Source: Streptomyces sp. SolWspMP-5a-2
GTDB lineage: Bacteria; Actinomycetota; Actinomycetes; Streptomycetales; Streptomycetaceae
Reading direction: 5' to 3'
Length of the DNA: 64,000 nucleotides
Assembly (NCBI RefSeq): GCF_900091845.1
Contig: NZ_FMCI01000168.1
Span: forward strand, 17,873-81,872
In this document: piece by piece, positions 44,910-53,789 of the stretch
How positions within the stretch are numbered: position 1 is the stretch's first letter
Layout of the letters: each line of letters begins with the position of its first letter
Notes under the pieces: generated by a model
Told to the model about the DNA's origin: nothing
What the model saw: the letters and a program-made list of their open reading frames with translations, nothing else
Databases searched by the model: none
Position numbers and translations under genes: made by a program

Positions 44910-47102
44910 CTACCCGGTCGCCGTCAGGATGAGGATCGCCTGGTCGTCGTCCATGCTGCCGGGGCCGGTGAAGTCCTGGACCGCGCGGGTGAGGGACTCC
45001 AGGACCGCGTGGGCCTGGCCCCCGGCGCCCGTGAGGGCCCGGGTGAGGCGGTCGTCGCCGAACTGCTCGCCCGCCGGGTCGCGGGCCTCGGTGATGCCGT
45101 CGGTGTACAGGGCGAGGCTCTCGCCGGGGGCCAAGTGGAGGCGATAAGTGGCGAGTTCGGGGTGGGGCATGATGCCCAGCAGCGGTCCCTCGCTGACGAT
45201 CGCACGGGCGCCGTCCGCGTCGATGTGCACCGGGAGGGTGTGACCGGCCCGCACGAGGTCGATGTCGAGCCCCGGCCCGGCGGGGCGGACGTGCCCGTGG
45301 ACGAGGGTGACGAACCCGGTGCCGTGCTCGCCGGGGCGCCGGATCAGGGCCCGGTTGACGGCGTGGACGACGTCCTCGGGTCCTGGCAGCAGCGGGGCGA
45401 CCGCGCGGGCGGTGTGCCGCACCAGCGCGGTGGTCGTCGCGGCGAGCGCCCCGCGGCCGCTGACGTCACCGAGCATGAACGCCCAACTGCCGTCGTCCAG
45501 CGGCCAGACGTCGTAGAAGTCGCCGCCGATCTCCAGCCCCTCGCCCGCCGGGTGGTAGTAGGTGGCGATCTCGGCGCCCGGCAGGTCGGGGAGGTCGGGC
45601 AGCAGCAGCCCGGCCTGGAGGTCGCGGGCGAGGGCGACGCGCTGCGTGTACTGGCGGGCGTTGCGGGTGGCGGAGGCGGCCCGGCGGGCGAGTTCCTCCG
45701 CGAGCGCGACGTCGTGGCCGTCGAGGACGTGGTCGCCCGTGCTGAGCAGGGTCAGGGTGGCGAGGGTCTGCCCGCGCTCGACCAGCGGCACGCAGACGTA
45801 GCCGGTGACCTTCAGGTCGTGCCACGGGCCGGGCCCGGTGGGCGTGCGGCGCGCGACCTCGCTCAGGCCGGTGCCCAGCACGCGGGCCACGGCGTCGTCG
45901 TCGGCGTCGTACACCGGGATGTGGGACGCGAGGAGAGCGCGCTCGGCGGCGGTGGGCGCGGCCGTGGCGACGCGCCGCACCCGGCCCTGCTCGACCACGT
46001 CGACGGCGCACAGCGGCGCCAGCGCGGGCACGCACAGGTCCGCCAGGGCTCTGAGGGTCTGCGTGGGGTCGAGGTCGGCGCCCAGCGCGGTGCTGGCCCG
46101 GAGCAGGAACGCGAGGTCGTCGCGGGCGGCCTTCTCGCGGGCCTCGGCGGCCAGCCTGGCCCGCTCGGCCCGGTGGCGTTCGATGGCCAAGCCCGCGGTA
46201 CCGGCGAAGACGTCGGCGAGCGCGAGGTCCGCCTCGCCCGGCTCGCGCGGGGTGGTGTGGTACATCGCGAAGGTGCCGAGCAGCGTGCCATCGCGGCCCA
46301 GGATGGGGGTGGACCAGCAGGCGGCGAGGTCCGCGCGCCCGGCCAGCTCTCGGAAGTCGTCCCAGAACGGGTCGGTGGCGATGTCGGAGACGATCACCGG
46401 GCTGCGCCGGTGGGCGGCGGTCCCGCACGAGCCGACGCCCTCCCCGGCGGCGATGCCGTCGATGGCCTCGTTGTAGAAGGCGGGCAGGCTGGGGGCGGCG
46501 CCGTGCCGCAGCCTGCGGCCGTCCTCGTCGGCGAGCAGCACGGAGACCAGGACGCCGGGCGAGAGTTCCTCGATGGCCTGCGCCATGCCCTCCAGCGTCT
46601 CGTGCAGCGGCGCCTGGCGGGCGATCTGCTCCAGCAGCGCGCGGTGTTCGGCGGTCAGCCGCTGCGCGTAGATGGTCCGGGTGGTCTCCACCCCGACCAT
46701 GCGGACGCCGTTGACGTTGCCGCCCTCGTCGCGCCGCGGCTCGTAGGTGAAGTCGAAGAACGCCTCCCGGGCGTCGGCCCCGGTGCCCAGCACGACCCGG
46801 GCGTCGCGGCCCGCGTAGGGGGTGCCGGTGCGGTAGACCCTGTCCAGCAGGGTGAGGAACCCCTGCTCGGCGAGTTCCGGCAGGAGTTGACCGATCGGCA
46901 CCCCGGTCCGGGGTTCGCCGGCCCGGCCGACGGCCGCGAAGAACGCGGGGTTCGCCGCCTCCAGCAGATGGGCCGGGCCCGCCATGGACGCGAAGAGGGC
47001 GACCGACTCCCCGAAGAGTGCCCGCAGATCCGCCTCCGCGGGCAGGACCGGGTCCGTCGTCGGCACAGCCGTCACACCCGGCTGTCCTGGAACGCTGCTC
47101 AT
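44910..47102 (-). CDS. PAS/GAF-containing SpoIIE-type serine phosphatase
   Basis: 730 residues. An N-terminal PAS-like domain (about 25-150) and two GAF-like domains (about 165-320 and 340-490) precede a PP2C/SpoIIE domain (about 505-728) with GGDFYDVW, LGDVSGRGALA, LYTDGITEAR and DDQAILIL, which carry the metal ligands. It should dephosphorylate an anti-anti-sigma protein in response to a signal. Its ATG overlaps the stop of the STAS gene by 4 bases, so that STAS protein is the likely substrate. Confidence 0.93.
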   Translation of the reverse strand: MSSVPGQPGVTAVPTTDPVLPAEADLRALFGESVALFASMAGPAHLLEAANPAFFAAVGRAGEPRTGVPIGQLLPELAEQGFLTLLDRVYRTGTPYAGRDARVVLGTGADAREAFFDFTYEPRRDEGGNVNGVRMVGVETTRTIYAQRLTAEHRALLEQIARQAPLHETLEGMAQAIEELSPGVLVSVLLADEDGRRLRHGAAPSLPAFYNEAIDGIAAGEGVGSCGTAAHRRSPVIVSDIATDPFWDDFRELAGRADLAACWSTPILGRDGTLLGTFAMYHTTPREPGEADLALADVFAGTAGLAIERHRAERARLAAEAREKAARDDLAFLLRASTALGADLDPTQTLRALADLCVPALAPLCAVDVVEQGRVRRVATAAPTAAERALLASHIPVYDADDDAVARVLGTGLSEVARRTPTGPGPWHDLKVTGYVCVPLVERGQTLATLTLLSTGDHVLDGHDVALAEELARRAASATRNARQYTQRVALARDLQAGLLLPDLPDLPGAEIATYYHPAGEGLEIGGDFYDVWPLDDGSWAFMLGDVSGRGALAATTTALVRHTARAVAPLLPGPEDVVHAVNRALIRRPGEHGTGFVTLVHGHVRPAGPGLDIDLVRAGHTLPVHIDADGARAIVSEGPLLGIMPHPELATYRLHLAPGESLALYTDGITEARDPAGEQFGDDRLTRALTGAGGQAHAVLESLTRAVQDFTGPGSMDDDQAILILTATG

Positions 47103-47500
47103 TCGATCCGTCCTCCGCCCTCGGCGGGCCTGTGTGTGTCAGCGGTCGGCGGGCCCGATCCGGCCCGCCCTGCGGCAAGGGCATCCGCCACGTCCGGATG
47201 CATCGTCATCACCTGGTCGAGTCCGGTCAGGGTGACCACGCGGGCCACGGAGCCGGGCAGGGCCGCGAGCCGTAGCGCGCCCCCGGCCTCGGAGACCCCC
47301 TGGTAGAGGCGGATCAGTCCGCCGATCCCGGAGGAGTCGCAGAACGTGAGCGCGGTGCCGTCCACGATCACCAACTCCGGCCGGTCCCCGAGCACCGCGT
47401 TCACGGCCTCGTGCAGCTGCGTCACGCTCTCGTAGTCCAGCTCGCCCCTGAGCCCGAGCACCGCCGCGCGCCCCAGGGTCCTGACATCCACCGTGAACAC
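47099..47500 (-). CDS. STAS anti-anti-sigma factor
   Basis: 133 residues from a GTG. RsbV/SpoIIAA-like STAS domain with LRGELDYESVTQL, LVIVDGTAL and the phosphorylatable serine in CDSSGIGGL. It would bind an RsbW-type kinase when unphosphorylated. Coupled to the PP2C gene downstream. The C-terminal 30 residues are unstructured. Confidence 0.93.
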   Translation of the reverse strand: MFTVDVRTLGRAAVLGLRGELDYESVTQLHEAVNAVLGDRPELVIVDGTALTFCDSSGIGGLIRLYQGVSEAGGALRLAALPGSVARVVTLTGLDQVMTMHPDVADALAAGRAGSGPPTADTHRPAEGGGRIE

Positions 47501-47597
47501 CTGCCGCCGCGCCTCCTGTACCCCCGCGCGTCCCGCGAGGTGACCATCGTAGAAAGCCGTACGGGCGGCGCGCCCACCTCCCCCTCCCCCGGCGCGT

Positions 47598-47951
47598 TCA
47601 CGGGGTCCAGGTCCGTCCGGCGGCGGCCAGGGCGCCGAGCAGGGCGCGGCGGACGGGATCGGTCAGGTGTCCCGTCGAGGGCCACTCCACGATCTGCTCC
47701 GCGACGTTGCGCAGCTTGGTGTTGGAGCGCTGGGACACCTCGCGGAGCATGCCGAAACCCCGGGTGGGATCGATGTGCGCGAGCGCGACGAGCACGCCGA
47801 TGGCCTGGTCGACCGCCGCGTGCGAGGCCACCGCCTCCCGAAGCTGCCTGATCTCCTCCGCCATCCGGGCCGCCTCCGCCGCGGCGCCCTCCTGGACGGA
47901 CGGGGTCCGGCCGCAGCCCTCCGTCAGATCGTCGGGATCCTCTGCTGTCAT
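47598..47951 (-). CDS. ANTAR-domain RNA-binding protein
   Basis: 117 residues (ATG 47951; GTG 47957 in the same frame). A short coiled-coil (AAEAARMAEEIRQLREAV) leads into an ANTAR domain: AAVDQAIGVLVALAHIDPTRGF, EVSQRSNTKLRNVAEQIV. ANTAR proteins bind paired hairpins in RNA to prevent termination. Upstream of the STAS gene with a ~100-base gap; all three regulators are likely functionally linked. Confidence 0.85.
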   Translation of the reverse strand: MTAEDPDDLTEGCGRTPSVQEGAAAEAARMAEEIRQLREAVASHAAVDQAIGVLVALAHIDPTRGFGMLREVSQRSNTKLRNVAEQIVEWPSTGHLTDPVRRALLGALAAAGRTWTP

Positions 47952-48178
47952 ACGCACATCCTGCCCTGACCCGACAGGAAAGTTGTCTCATGACAACAGT
48001 TGCAACTATCACAGTCGTTGATCACGACATCGGCGCCGGATCGTGCCGCGAATGACCGGCCCCCGGCGGTCACCGACCGGGCGGGGGTCGACCGGGCCGG
48101 GCGGTGGTGCGCCGGGGGCCGCGTTCCGGGCCGCGCCACGTGGGTACCCAGCGCCCCACGAGCGAGAAGGAGGTCGCG

Positions 48179-48895
48179 GTGGACACCAGCAACGGCACGG
48201 GCGCCGGACGGTCGCCGCAGGTCACGGGGGCACCCCGGGCCGCGGTCTTCGACGTGGACGGCACCCTCGTCGACACGAACCATCTGCACGCGGTGACCTG
48301 GTGGGAGGCGTTCCGCCAGGCCGGTCACCACGTGACGACGCACGAGGTCCACCGGGCGGTCGGCCTCGGCTCTGACGATCTCGTGGCGCGACTGCTGGGC
48401 GAGGAACAGGCCGCGCGGGAGGCGGAGTCGATCAGCGCCGCCCACGCGGTCCTCTACGGCCAGTACGTCGCACGCCTCGCCGCCTTCCGCGGGGTGGGCT
48501 CCCTGCTCCGGACCCTGGCCGACCAGGGCTGGCGGATCGTCCTCGCCACCTCCGCCGGAGGGGCCGAACTGTCCGCGCTGCGCGCCGCGATCGACGCGGA
48601 CGACGTCATCGGGGCGACGGCCGGCGGGGACGACGTCGAGCGGGGAAAGCCCGCCCCCGACCCGGTGGCCCTGGCGCTCGACCTGGTCGGCGCGGCTCCG
48701 GAGCGGTCGGTGTTCGTCGGCGACACGGTCTGGGACATGCGGGCGGGCTCGCGGGCGGGCGTGCGGTGCGTGGCGCTGCTCTGCGGCGGCATCCCGCGGC
48801 AGGACCTGGAGAGCGCGGGCGCCGACGCCGTGTACGACGACCCCGCGCACCTGCTGGCCGAGCTGAAGGGCAGCCCCTTCGACGACCGGGAGTGA
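48179..48895 (+). CDS. HAD-family hydrolase (beta-phosphoglucomutase-like)
   Basis: 238 residues from the GTG at 48179, with AAGGAGG five bases before. Motif I FDVDGTLVDTNHLH, motif II LATSAGG, Lys in ERGKPAPDPV and motif IV VFVGDTVWDM give a complete HAD phosphatase with a small helical cap. The substrate is probably a small sugar or nucleotide phosphate. Single gene. Confidence 0.9.
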   Translation: MDTSNGTGAGRSPQVTGAPRAAVFDVDGTLVDTNHLHAVTWWEAFRQAGHHVTTHEVHRAVGLGSDDLVARLLGEEQAAREAESISAAHAVLYGQYVARLAAFRGVGSLLRTLADQGWRIVLATSAGGAELSALRAAIDADDVIGATAGGDDVERGKPAPDPVALALDLVGAAPERSVFVGDTVWDMRAGSRAGVRCVALLCGGIPRQDLESAGADAVYDDPAHLLAELKGSPFDDRE

Positions 48896-48994
48896 CGACA
48901 GTTGGACGCCGTCGACCGGAGCCCGGTGCCGCACGGCCGCGGCTCCGGACCGCGCGACGGCAGCCGGCGGACCCACGACGACAGGAGCACGCCA

Positions 48995-49397
48995 TGACCG
49001 GGACCGGCAGGCCGAGTTCGGCGGCGACACGGGGGCCGAGTCCGGCTGGTTCAGCGCGCTGGCCGGGGCGCCGCTGCTGTCGATGGACGGCGAACGGGCG
49101 GCCCGCCGCATCGTGGACGCCGTCCTCCGGCGCAGGGCCCGTCTCGTCCTCACCCCCGCGGCCAGGGCGGCGCAGCTCGGGCACGGGGTGGCGCCGGGTC
49201 TCACGACCCGCCTCTCGGCGCTGGCGGCGCGGGCCCTGCCCGAACCCGGCGGCGACGGCACCGTGCGCCAGGGCCACGAGGCCGGAAAGCCCGCCCACCC
49301 CCTCGCGCGCCGCCTGCGCGACTGGGGCAGCGCCCTGAACGACCGGGCCGCGGCACGGTCGAACCAGACCCGGCCGGGGCCGCGGACGAGCTCCTGA
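48995..49397 (+). pseudogene. 5'-truncated short-chain dehydrogenase remnant
   Basis: A plus-strand frame encodes only the C-terminal third of a typical streptomycete SDR: WFSALAGAPLLSMDGERAAR, IVDAVLRR, LTPAARAAQLGHGVAPGLTT, RLSALAARALPEP, GHEAG. The Rossmann part and YxxxK are missing. The only ATG with a ribosome site (acaggagcacgcc before 48994) opens a different frame, so an in-frame start is lost. A decayed gene or recombination scar is the best reading; an internal ATG at 49083 gives a 104-residue frame unlikely to be functional. Confidence 0.7.
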
Positions 49398-49760
49398 GAG
49401 GACACCGGCACCGGCGGAATCCGGGGACGCGTTCACCTCTCCGGGGCCTGTGGCGGGGCCCTGGACCCGATGCCGATGCCGCGCGGGCCGACAAGCAGCC
49501 GCCGCGGGGGCCGGCGGGCCGCGGAGCGCGGCGCGGAGGAGCGTGGCGCCGAGGAGCGTGGCGGCCGGCCGCGGACGGGCCGGGCCGACGTCCCGCGCCG
49601 GGTCCCGGACGTCCTGCCGCCGCCCGCGGACGAGGACCCGCCCGACATGAACGCGCCGAAAAGGTGTCGATCGTCCGATAAAGGTCACCCGGGGGATCCG
49701 GAGAAGACCCCGGACCGCCCGGTCGGCCGTCCCGGCCGAGGACGCCCCAGGAGGACGCCG
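49398..49760 (+). other. Intergenic region before the methyltransferase operon
   Basis: 363 bases. It holds two adjacent copies of GAGGAGCGTGGCG around 49525-49563 and must include the promoter of the methyltransferase operon. No gene supported. Confidence 0.4.
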
Positions 49761-50429
49761 ATGACGACTTCCCGCCTCGCACGACGTCTGCTCAGACCAC
49801 CCGGCGTCTACGCGCCCCAGCTCGACACCCGGCTGCTGCTCGGCGCCCTGCGCCAGGAACACCTCGTCGGGGGCGCGGAACTCCTCGACGTCGGCACGGG
49901 CACCGGAGCGCTCGCCCTCTCGGCCGCCCGGCGCGGCGCCCGGGTCACCGCGCTGGACGTCTCGCACCGGGCCGTGCTGACCGCCCGGCTCAACGCCCGC
50001 AGGTCGCGGCTGCGCGTGCGCGTCCTGCACGGCGACATGGCGTCGCTGGCCGACCTGACCTGGGACCTGGTGGTCAGCAACCCGCCCTACGTCCCCTCCC
50101 CCCGCGCCCGGGTCCCCGCCCGGGGCCCGGCGCGCGCCTGGGACGCGGGCCCCGACGGGCGGGCCGTGCTGGACACGGTGTGCGACGGCGCCGCCGACGC
50201 ACTGCGGCCCGGCGGTGTGCTCCTGCTCGTGCACTCCGCGCTGTGCGGGACGGACGCGACGCTGCGCAAGCTGGAGGGCTCGGGACTGCGCGCCGCGGTG
50301 CACCGACGGGCCGTCGCGCCCTACGGGCCCGTCCTGCGCTCCCGGCTCCCCTGGCTGCGCGAGAACGGGCTGGTCACCGACGAGCAGCCCGGTGAGGAAC
50401 TGGTGGTGATCCGTGCCGTACGAGTCTGA
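49761..50429 (+). CDS. HemK/MTQ2-like SAM-dependent methyltransferase
   Basis: 222 residues, AGGAGG seven bases before the ATG. SAM-binding ELLDVGTGTGALAL and the NPPY motif (VVSNPPYVPSP), which in HemK/PrmC enzymes binds the amide of Gln or Asn, point to a protein or nucleic-acid N-methyltransferase. It is shorter than PrmC and lacks its N-terminal domain. Overlaps the CDGSH gene by 17 bases; the three-gene set suggests a shared redox-linked role. Confidence 0.85.
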   Translation: MTTSRLARRLLRPPGVYAPQLDTRLLLGALRQEHLVGGAELLDVGTGTGALALSAARRGARVTALDVSHRAVLTARLNARRSRLRVRVLHGDMASLADLTWDLVVSNPPYVPSPRARVPARGPARAWDAGPDGRAVLDTVCDGAADALRPGGVLLLVHSALCGTDATLRKLEGSGLRAAVHRRAVAPYGPVLRSRLPWLRENGLVTDEQPGEELVVIRAVRV

Positions 50430-50688
50430 GGAACGCGACGGCGACGCCCGGCGCGTCTGGATCGACGAGGACGGACCGGTCCTCGTCCAGGGACCGGTGG
50501 AGGTCGTCCTGCCGGACGGCCGCACCGCCCGCTCGGACCGCTTCACGGTCGCCCTGTGCGTCTGCCGCCGCAGCCGCGCCTACCCGTGGTGCGACACCAG
50601 CCACCGTCTGGTGCCCCGCACCGGTCAGGGGACCGGGACCGGCCCGCCGCAACGGAAGGGAACCCCCGATGCCGATCACGGCACCTGA
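50413..50688 (+). CDS. CDGSH iron-sulfur domain protein
   Basis: 91 residues from a GTG. CVCRRSRAYPWCDTSH is the CxCx2Sx3PxCDxSH 2Fe-2S motif of mitoNEET-type proteins (three Cys and one His). Likely an electron carrier or Fe-S donor. Overlaps both neighbours (17 and 20 bases), which indicates tight co-expression with the methyltransferase and the heme-oxygenase-like protein. Confidence 0.9.
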   Translation: MPYESEERDGDARRVWIDEDGPVLVQGPVEVVLPDGRTARSDRFTVALCVCRRSRAYPWCDTSHRLVPRTGQGTGTGPPQRKGTPDADHGT

Positions 50689-51691
50689 GTACGCCGAGCC
50701 GCGCCGGACCGCGCCCGCGCTGCCCGCCCCGCGCGGCGAGATCTCCGCACGGCTGCTGACCGCGCTGCGCTCCGGCCGGGCGCCGGACCCGGTCGGCGCG
50801 GCGGCGGACGCCGACGGCCTCGGCGACGACCTCCACCTCGCCCTCTACGTCCTGTACGAGCTGCACTACCAGGGGTTCGAGGCGCTGCCCGAGCAACTGG
50901 AGTGGGACCCGGCGCTGCTCGCCCTGCGCCACACGCTGGAGGAGCGCTTCCTGGCCGCCCTGCGGGCCGGGGTCCCCGGCGTCCCGGACGTGCGGGCCGC
51001 GCTCATGGGCCTGCTGGTCGAGCCCACCGGCCACGACCCGACGAGCGTCACCCATTTCCTGCAGAAGCAGGGCGAGCCCTGGCACCTGCGCGAATACGCG
51101 GCGCTGCGCTCGCTCTACCACCTCAAGGAGGCCGACCCGCACTGCTGGGTGCTGCCCCGGCTGCACGGCCGCGCCAAGGCGGGCATGGTCGCCGTCCTGT
51201 ACGACGAGTTCGGCGCCGGCCGCGCGGAACAGGTGCACGCGCGGCTCTTCGCGGACCTCATGGCCGACCTCGGTCTGGAGACGGAGTACGGCCGCTACGT
51301 CGACGCCGCCCCCGGCGAGATGCTGGCCGTCGTCAACCTGATGTCGCTGTGCGGACTGCGGCGCGCGCTGCGCGGGGCGTCGGTCGGCCACTTCGCGGCC
51401 GTCGAGGTCACCTCCTCCCCCGGGTCCCGGCGCCTGGCGAAGGCCCTGCGGCGCACCGGCGCGGGGGCGGCGGCCGTGCGCTTCTACGAGGAGCACGTCG
51501 AGGCGGACGCCGTCCACGAACAGGTGGTGCGGCGCGAGGTCATCGGCGGGCTGCTCGACCAGGAGCCGCGGCTGGAGGAGGACGTCGTCTTCGGCATCGA
51601 GGCGATGGTCCTCCTGGAGGACCGCCTCGGCGCGACCCTGCTGAGCCGGTGGCACCACCACCGCAGCGCCCTGCGCACCCCGTCCGCCTGA
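50669..51691 (+). CDS. Iron-containing redox enzyme, heme-oxygenase-like
   Basis: 340 residues, helical. LYVLYELHYQGFEA, LHGRAKAGMVAVLYDEFGAGR and FYEEHVEADAVHEQVV place Glu and His residues where heme-oxygenase-like diiron proteins bind iron (ELHYQG; YDEFG; EEHVEADAVH gives HxxxDxxH). Partner electron carrier may be the CDGSH protein just upstream. Substrate unknown. The stop codon lies within the first copy of a 23-bp tandem repeat. Confidence 0.8.
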   Translation: MPITAPEYAEPRRTAPALPAPRGEISARLLTALRSGRAPDPVGAAADADGLGDDLHLALYVLYELHYQGFEALPEQLEWDPALLALRHTLEERFLAALRAGVPGVPDVRAALMGLLVEPTGHDPTSVTHFLQKQGEPWHLREYAALRSLYHLKEADPHCWVLPRLHGRAKAGMVAVLYDEFGAGRAEQVHARLFADLMADLGLETEYGRYVDAAPGEMLAVVNLMSLCGLRRALRGASVGHFAAVEVTSSPGSRRLAKALRRTGAGAAAVRFYEEHVEADAVHEQVVRREVIGGLLDQEPRLEEDVVFGIEAMVLLEDRLGATLLSRWHHHRSALRTPSA

Positions 51692-51773
51692 CGGTCCGGA
51701 TCACGTCCGCCTGACGGTCCGGATCACGTCCGCCTGACGGTCCGGACCCGGTCCGCCTGATGGTCCGGGGTCC
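51682..51773. repeat. 23-bp tandem repeat, about four copies
   Basis: Two exact copies of GTCCGCCTGACGGTCCGGATCAC (51682-51704, 51705-51727), a third with changes at its end (51728-51750) and a partial, diverged fourth. The first copy contains the stop codon of the upstream gene. It lies between convergent genes. Confidence 0.85.
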
Positions 51774-51818
51774 GCCGTGTCCCTTCCCTGTCCGGTGCTG
51801 TCCGCGTCGGCGGCGGGC

Positions 51819-53009
51819 TCAGCGGGGAAGCAGGCCGCGCAGGACGTCGCCGGTGTACTGCACCTCCTCCATCAGCCGGTTGGCCTCCACGACCAGCACC
51901 CCGTAGGGGCGGGTGGGATCGGCCAGGGGCAGCCTGCGCAGGGCCGCCTCCTCGGCGACCTCGGCCAGCCGCAGCCTGGCGGTGGCGGCGAGTCCGGCCA
52001 GGCGGTCCGTGTGCGCGGGCAGGGTGGACTCGTCCAGGACGGCGAGTTCGCGGGCGCTCTCCGACACCGCTTCGAGGAAGGCGGCGTACCGGTCGAGGAA
52101 ACGTCGGTAGGAGTAGTCGTTCTCGGCCTCCCGCCACTGGTCGAGACTCCGTGCCAGGGAGGCGAACTGGTGGAGGGTCCGCTCCAGGGCGTCCAGCACC
52201 GACGCGTACCCCTGAAAACCCCCGTGCCCCCGGTTGCGCCGCAGGAGGCGCCGGGGGTTGAACGGCACGCTCTCGCGCGCGATGTCCAGGTCGGCCCTGG
52301 CCTGCGCCACGAACCCGCCGCTCCAGGACGAACGCTCCCGCCAGCGGCCGGTGTCCTCGGCTTCGAGCACCCCGTCCCGCAGGGCCGGGTACATGTCGGA
52401 GGTCAGCTCGTACAGGGTGCGCGCCAGGACGCGTACGCCGTGCTCGGCGCTGCGGTAGCGCAGGGGCGGTGCGACGGCCAGGTTGACGGCGGTGCCGATC
52501 GCGCAGCCGATGAGCACCAGCAGCACGATCTGCCCCAACTGCGCGACCCGGTCGGCGTGATCGGCCGCGGCGACGTAGGTGGAGAAGGCGAAGAACGCCG
52601 CGGTGGCGACCTGCGGGCCCTGGTCGCCGAGCAGGCCGGTCCGGCCGATCACCAGCGCGACCACCGCGACGATCGCGAAGGTGAGCACGTCGGGTCCGGC
52701 GAGGAAGCCGAGCGCGGCCTGCACGGCCACCCCCAGCGTGACGGCCACCAGGTAGCGCAGGGACTGCACGAGGGACCGGTAGACGGTCACGTACATCGTC
52801 GTCACCGCCGAGAACGGGGCGAACGCCGGTGACCGGGCGTCAAGGAGCACATGGGCGACCGTCCAGGCGAGGGTCGCGGCCAGCGCGGCCTTGCCGGTCC
52901 AGAGCAGGGTCAGCCGCTCGGTGCCCTCGTGGCGCAGGGCCCGCAGCCACCACGCGCGTGCCCGCGCCCAGCGCCCCGGCGTGCCCGCTCCGGTCTCGCC
53001 CCTCGCCAC
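51819..53009 (-). CDS. FUSC-family inner-membrane protein
   Basis: 396 residues from the GTG at 53009 (GGGAGG 11 bases upstream); longer starts would add only an Arg-rich low-complexity leader. Several transmembrane helices occur in the first half (GKAALAATLAWTVAHVLL, YLVAVTLGVAVQAALGFLAG, FAIVAVVALVIG, IVLLVLIGCAIGTAVNLAVA), followed by a long cytoplasmic helical part. This is the FUSC/aromatic acid exporter layout. Possibly exports a hydroxylated aromatic compound; no neighbour confirms this. Confidence 0.85.
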   Translation of the reverse strand: MARGETGAGTPGRWARARAWWLRALRHEGTERLTLLWTGKAALAATLAWTVAHVLLDARSPAFAPFSAVTTMYVTVYRSLVQSLRYLVAVTLGVAVQAALGFLAGPDVLTFAIVAVVALVIGRTGLLGDQGPQVATAAFFAFSTYVAAADHADRVAQLGQIVLLVLIGCAIGTAVNLAVAPPLRYRSAEHGVRVLARTLYELTSDMYPALRDGVLEAEDTGRWRERSSWSGGFVAQARADLDIARESVPFNPRRLLRRNRGHGGFQGYASVLDALERTLHQFASLARSLDQWREAENDYSYRRFLDRYAAFLEAVSESARELAVLDESTLPAHTDRLAGLAATARLRLAEVAEEAALRRLPLADPTRPYGVLVVEANRLMEEVQYTGDVLRGLLPR

Positions 53010-53498
53010 CCGCCGACCCGCCTCCCACGACGCCCGTCCGTCCCCGCGCCACCAGGAGCGCGGCCCGTCCGTGCGACGGGCACCCGGCCGCCTCGGGACG
53101 CACCGGGTGGTGACCAGGTATCCCCGGCGCGGCCCGGCCACACACCGGGCCGGACGGGTTCCCGGCCCGACCCGCCGCCGACCGCGGACGGCGCCCCGGC
53201 CGCGCGGGTCACCCGTTCGGCCCTGCTCCGGACCGGCGGGACGGCCTCGCGGGGAGAGCACGGGCCGCGGGCCCCGCGCACGTCTGCCCGCCCGCCGGGG
53301 GCGCGCGGTTGCCGGTCGGGCCCCGGGGTACCCAGCCGCTCCGACGTCGCGCACTCACGTGGCGGGCGCCTCCCCGGTGCCCGACGGTGTGAGCAATCGA
53401 CTTCATCGTCCAGGAGACGGAGCACCCGTCACCCGCGGCAGCCCGTGCCGGGGGTCGGAGGCAAGGCCGTGGACGGACCCGGAGACTGGAGGCCGCAC
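53010..53498. other. Intergenic region with no recognised content
   Basis: 489 bases, very G/C-rich, between divergent genes (FUSC leftward, DUF5133-like rightward). It should hold both promoters. I see no repeat, palindrome or gene. Confidence 0.4.
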
Positions 53499-53789
53499 AT
53501 GGTCACGCCCCTGCCGCACGTCCTGCGCGCACTGCTCGCCCGCCACGCGGAGGCGTGCGCCCGCAGACTCGAAGGGGACACGACGGCGAGCCGCCGGGCC
53601 CTCGACGACGCGGGCTACACCCTCTGCGTCACCACCGGAACGCGCTCCGTCGAGGAGGCGCTGGCCCGAGCGGACGTCCTGCTGGCCGCGGCACGCGGCA
53701 GACACTCCGAGGGGCCGTCGCCGGCGCTCACGTCCCCCGCGGCGGGCGGAGGCCGTCCAGCAGGATGTCCAGGAGCCGGTCGGCCGTGA
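53499..53789 (+). CDS. DUF5133-like small protein
   Basis: 96 residues; GGAGG seven bases before the ATG. LPHVLRALLARHAEACARR, then DDAGYTLCVTTGTRSVEEALARAD, closely follows the pattern of the short Streptomyces DUF5133 proteins. Function unknown. Its last 62 bases overlap the end of the convergent TetR gene, so its C-terminal tail is probably not conserved. Confidence 0.7.
   Translation: MVTPLPHVLRALLARHAEACARRLEGDTTASRRALDDAGYTLCVTTGTRSVEEALARADVLLAAARGRHSEGPSPALTSPAAGGGRPAGCPGAGRP

Noticed and set aside
49083..49397. Independent 104-residue gene
   Set aside because: The sequence is the C-terminal third of an SDR and has no ribosome site, so it is better read as a remnant.
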